A DNA stretch of 64,000 bases from Arcuatula senhousia (Eukaryota > Mollusca > Bivalvia > Mytilida > Mytilidae). The notes beneath the pieces are model-generated. The model was given only the letters and a program-made list of their open reading frames with translations. It ran no database searches and was not told the origin of the DNA. Within the stretch, counting starts at the first letter, position 1, and every line of letters begins with the position of its first letter. Below, piece after piece: positions 60,666 to 64,000 of the stretch. The stretch covers positions 15,146,001 to 15,210,000 of the forward strand of contig OZ020317.1 of assembly GCA_963971305.1 (NCBI GenBank). The letters are read 5' to 3'. Made by a program: the position numbers and the translations under genes.

Positions 60666-60820
60666 AAGAATTGAATGTTTGTATTTTGATGTTTCATAGG
60701 GTTGTCAAACCGTTGACCGGTCGCAAATTTTTAACATGAAGTGCTAGCTTCATTCAAAATGTGCTACGGTCAACGGTGTTACACGCCAATGAAACATCAA
60801 AATACAAACATTCAATTCTT
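60666..60820. mobile_element. 155-bp hairpin with perfect 31-bp TIRs
   Basis: AAGAATTGAATGTTTGTATT and 11 further bases (60666-60696) are exactly inverted at 60790-60820. The inner GACCGGTC/CGGTCAACGG words are also inverted. Perfect arms suggest a recent insertion or selection for the fold. Confidence 0.9.
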
Positions 60821-60852
60821 AAATATGCAATCGTCTGAATTTTTTATACTAG

Positions 60853-62220
60853 TATATATGTTAGAGGCAATAGGTATAACCAGGCATTAAGCTTAAATCC
60901 TAGGTAATAAGATAATACCACGTCATTAGTGTTAATGCCTAAGTAGAATTTGGCATTAAGCTGAAAGCCTAGGAATTAGGTTTAATGCCTGATTTTTTTT
61001 CAATGAAAATTATTGTTATTGCCTAACCAGATAATCTGATGCATCATGAATAGAAAATTTGAAATTAAAGTTTCAATATTTATTTAATAAGTTTAACTGA
61101 AATAGTATTTCTTTGGGTGGCTAGCCCCATTTCAAACAAAATTAAATATTATTTTTTTCTAATATTTTTGTATTTTAGCTTACCTGGCCAAAGGCCATGC
61201 GAGCTTATGCCTTCATGTTGCATTTGTCGTATTCCGTTGTCTTTTAACAGTTTCAGAAACCTTCTCCTCTGAAACCACAGAGCCAATTAAACTGAAACTT
61301 TGCAGGAATGATATATGACATGTTGGCAAGAGGATAAAAAAACATGGCCAATGTTACTACAAATAGAACATAGGGTAAAATCCCTTAAATGGCTGATAAC
61401 TTAGAAACTATAACATATAGAAAATAGAAAAAAAAAATCTGAAATCTGTATACGTAATGGCCCCTTAAAAGGTAAATTATAGTTATTTTCATGTTTTTGC
61501 TCTATAGAATGAAAACTTTTGAAGATAGAGAAAAGCTGTTGCTTGCTAAAACCTTCAGCTCATTGATCTCTACAGATGTCTCCACTGGGTCGAAGTTGTC
61601 AGATGACCCGTTAAAGTTAAAAAAGTATTTTTTTCATTTTTTGGTCCATAGAAGATAAAGAAATGATGTTGCTTGCTTAAACCATTAGCTCTGCTAATTA
61701 AGCTTTACAAAAATCTCTATTTGGTGGAAGTTTTCAAATTATTCCTATTGTAAATGAAGCAACTGCCAAGCAATCGTTGACCGGTGAACAATGATTTAGA
61801 AATTGTAACTGAACATTAAATTGCAGTACTAATCAATTTAAATGTAAAAAGAGTGGGCTTCTAAGTAACAGTAGATGCCATAGTTCCCACATATGTGACA
61901 ATAAGAAGCAATGAGCCTAATGACATATAGGATCATTACTGATTTTCACACCAATACTAACATAAATGTGATATGATGGTTTCACTAAATACACATGTTC
62001 CTTTGTAAATTTTGTCTTGTTTTTAAAACAAACACTCAAATATGGGTTAAGGCAATAAGAATAATTTACATGGAAAAAAATCAGGCATTAGACCAAAATC
62101 CTAGGCATTAAGCTTAATGCCATATTTTATTTCGGCATCAGCAATAATGAATCGATATTATCTTATTGCCTAGGATTTAAGCCTAATGCCTAATAATACC
62201 TATTGCCTCTAACATATATA
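60853..62220. mobile_element. 1.37 kb foldback element with ~67-bp TIRs
   Basis: 60853-60919 and 62154-62220 are inverted (TATATGTTAGAGGCAATAGG, then AGGCATTA and AAATCCTAGG). Extra AGGCATTAAGCTTAATGCC-like palindromic words fill both subterminal regions (60940-60990, 62080-62115). The interior is mostly an old copy of the hairpin-ended repeat (61177-61790), so that repeat either was captured or inserted later. Confidence 0.85.
61177..61790 (+). repeat. hairpin-ended repeat copy inside the foldback element
   Basis: It starts AGCTTACCTGGCCAAAGGCC then ATGCGAGCT, followed by CTTCTCCTCTGAAACCACAG and internal units with GAAGTTGTCAGATGACCCGT. The 3' hairpin is missing. Confidence 0.75.
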
Positions 62221-62669
62221 TTGTTTAGCATTTTATTATTATTGTTGTTTTCGAAACTTAACATTTTTTCATATGATCTTCCTAACAGCAAGGACATTTT
62301 TGTCATTCGCCTTATACAACATCAGTAAATTAATAATATTGCTCCCTTGCGTCATTTTGTCCAACTTAATATTCAACACATTTACGATCTTAGGAACTAC
62401 TTACTCTTCCGGAGCACCTGAGTTCCATTCCATTTTATTTTCTATAAATACCAATTTTGAGCTGTTTTGCCAATGTGAAATTTTCAACAGGTAAGTCTTT
62501 TATACTAGGAAAACTTTTCCTTCATACAACAAGATAATATCCTCTCAATAGATGTGAGTTTAAACTAATCAGAGAGATCAACTTCCGTTGTAACACATTC
62601 AATAGGTGGATTAAGCACTGGTACTCCAAAGTACCTTGATGAATAGAAGCGTCAAGTTGGTTACTTATT

Positions 62670-63500
62670 CCCTATTCCTTATTCCTTATTTAAATAAGGA
62701 ATAAGTAACTGGTTACTTATTCCTTATTCTAAAAACCTCTAAATTAGGAATAAGTAACTGGTTACTTATTCCTTATTCTAAAAACCTCTAAATTAGGAAT
62801 AAGTAACTGGTTACTTATTCCTTATTCTAAAAATCACTAAATAAGGAATAAGTAATTAGTTACTTATTCTCTATTCCTGATTCCTTATCTAAATAAGGAA
62901 TTAGTAACTGGTTACTTATTCCTTATTCTAAAAACCTCTAAATTAGGAATAAGTAACTGGTTACTTATTTCTTATTCTAAAAATCACTATATAAGGAATA
63001 AGTAACTGGTTACTTATTCTCTATTCCTGATTCCTTATTTAATTCCTATTCTTTATTCCTTATTCTAAAACATCTAAATTGGGAATAAGTAACTGGTTAC
63101 TTATTCATTATTCTAAAAATCACTAAATAAAGAATAAGTAACTGGTTACTTATTCTCTATTCCTGATTCCTTATTTAAATAAGGAATAAGTAACTGGTTA
63201 CTTATTCCTTATTCTTAAAGCCACTAAATAGGGAATACCTAACTGGTTACTTATTCCCTATTCCTTATTCATTATTTAAATAAGGAATAAGTAAATGATT
63301 CCTAAATAGGGAATTGGCCAATCGCAAAACAGCGAGCAGCGCCTACTGGCCTTGTTGAAGGCACCTGATTGTTTTCATTGTAGTCTTTTTTAAATCAAAA
63401 TGTTACTTATTCCTTATTCTCATAACACTAAATAGGGAATAAGTAACTGTTTACTTATTCCCTATTCCTTATTTGCAAATAGAAACTGGTCATTTATTCC
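62670..63500. repeat. palindromic array of GGAATAAGTAACTGGTTACTTATTCC
   Basis: The near-perfect palindrome GGAATAAGTAAC-tg-GTTACTTATTCC, joined by CTAAAAACCTCTAAATTA or TCACTAAATAAG linkers, repeats about ten times with drift. A fragment of the 14840-type repeat (63310-63395) interrupts it. Each unit can form a 12-bp stem. Confidence 0.9.
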
Positions 63501-63519
63501 TTATTCTACACTATATCTA

Positions 63520-63605
63520 GCTCTGCCTGACGCGCGTTTTGTCTATTTAAGACTCATCAGAGGCGTTCTACTCAATATCGTCGGTCTAAAAAATGTATGA
63601 ATTAG
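63520..63605. repeat. dispersed segment CTGACGCGCGTTTTGTC
   Basis: GCGCGTTTTGTC ... AAGACTCATCAGAGGCGTTC is a dispersed sequence I associate with retroelement ends in mussels; no coding part is present. Confidence 0.4.
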
Positions 63606-63656
63606 CCATAACGGTACTATATCTAACCCCAGCAAAGAATCCCCTCGTCTCTCAAT

Positions 63657-64000
63657 GGGTCCCTTCAACCTCGATTTCAACTCGGTTGGCTACGATCAGC
63701 CGATATCTGACCGATTGTAATCGATAGGAAAGATATCGATGTATTGAACCTATATTGTTGATAGTATTTAATCTCTACTGTTCCGATAAGGGATAGGCTG
63801 CGATTTTATATAAAAGTGTCTAAGGGTGGGTCCCTTCGACCTCAATTTTAATTCGGTTGGCTATGATCAGCAGATATCAGACTAATGTAATCGATATGTG
63901 AGATATCGAGGTATTTAACCTATATCGCCAATAGTGTTTAATCTCGACTGTTCCGATTAGGGATGGCTGCGATTTTACATAAAACTGTCTAAGGGTGGCT
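63657..64000. repeat. 171-bp satellite, two copies, open at the right edge
   Basis: GGGTCCCTTC starts at 63657 and 63828, and the second copy ends at the window edge in register for a third. The copies differ by many substitutions but few indels. Both carry CGGTTGGCTA, ATCAGC/ATCAGCAG and AGATATCGA words. Confidence 0.85.

Overview
The window is metazoan nuclear DNA, AT-rich and intron-rich, most likely from a bivalve mollusc and possibly a mussel. The basis is an intron-split animal kinase gene, very dense short inverted-repeat elements, tACATGTAc-rich simple sequence, and repeat families I associate with bivalves. The species is an inference; no search was run.

The only host gene I can support is one plus-strand gene from about 12354 to 44248 encoding a PFTAIRE cyclin-dependent kinase (CDK14/15, insect Eip63E type). 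I joined 17 coding exons by splice site and phase. They give one uninterrupted 499-residue frame with all catalytic motifs and the diagnostic PFTAIRE helix. The tail of the 3' UTR is not resolved beyond a candidate AATAAA at 44918.

Layout: 1-1794 is an 81-bp tandem array cut by the window edge. 4741-6610 is a terminal-inverted-repeat (TIR) element packed with TTGGGCCAACGTTGG-like repeats. About 7560-9940 is a minus-strand Penelope-like reverse transcriptase relic. 10307-10962 is a TIR repeat and 11190-11840 a LINE 3' end. 12354-44248 is the kinase gene, whose introns hold many MITEs (TA, TTAA, 5-bp and 8-bp target duplications), two hairpin-ended 1.2-1.3 kb repeats, SINEs, LINE tails and a 28-bp minisatellite. 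44249-51800 is AT-rich with repeat remnants. 51801-55490 is a 3.7 kb element with 59-bp TIRs and no recognisable transposase. 56500-64000 holds more MITEs, a tRNA-derived SINE, a 1.37 kb foldback element, a palindromic 'GGAATAAGTAAC' array and a 171-bp satellite at the edge.

The most notable observation is that exon-intron boundaries of the kinase gene have been duplicated locally again and again. Exon 11's 5' splice site sits in an 8-copy 34-bp array and exon 14's in a 12-copy 29-bp array. Extra copies of acceptor plus exon start precede exons 5, 8, 12, 13 and 15. The end of exon 15 plus its donor is copied downstream, and a decayed exon 4 copy is split by a MITE. In every copy where I followed the frame, its use would bring an early stop, so these are decoys, a regulated truncation mechanism, or neutral debris of a local duplication process.
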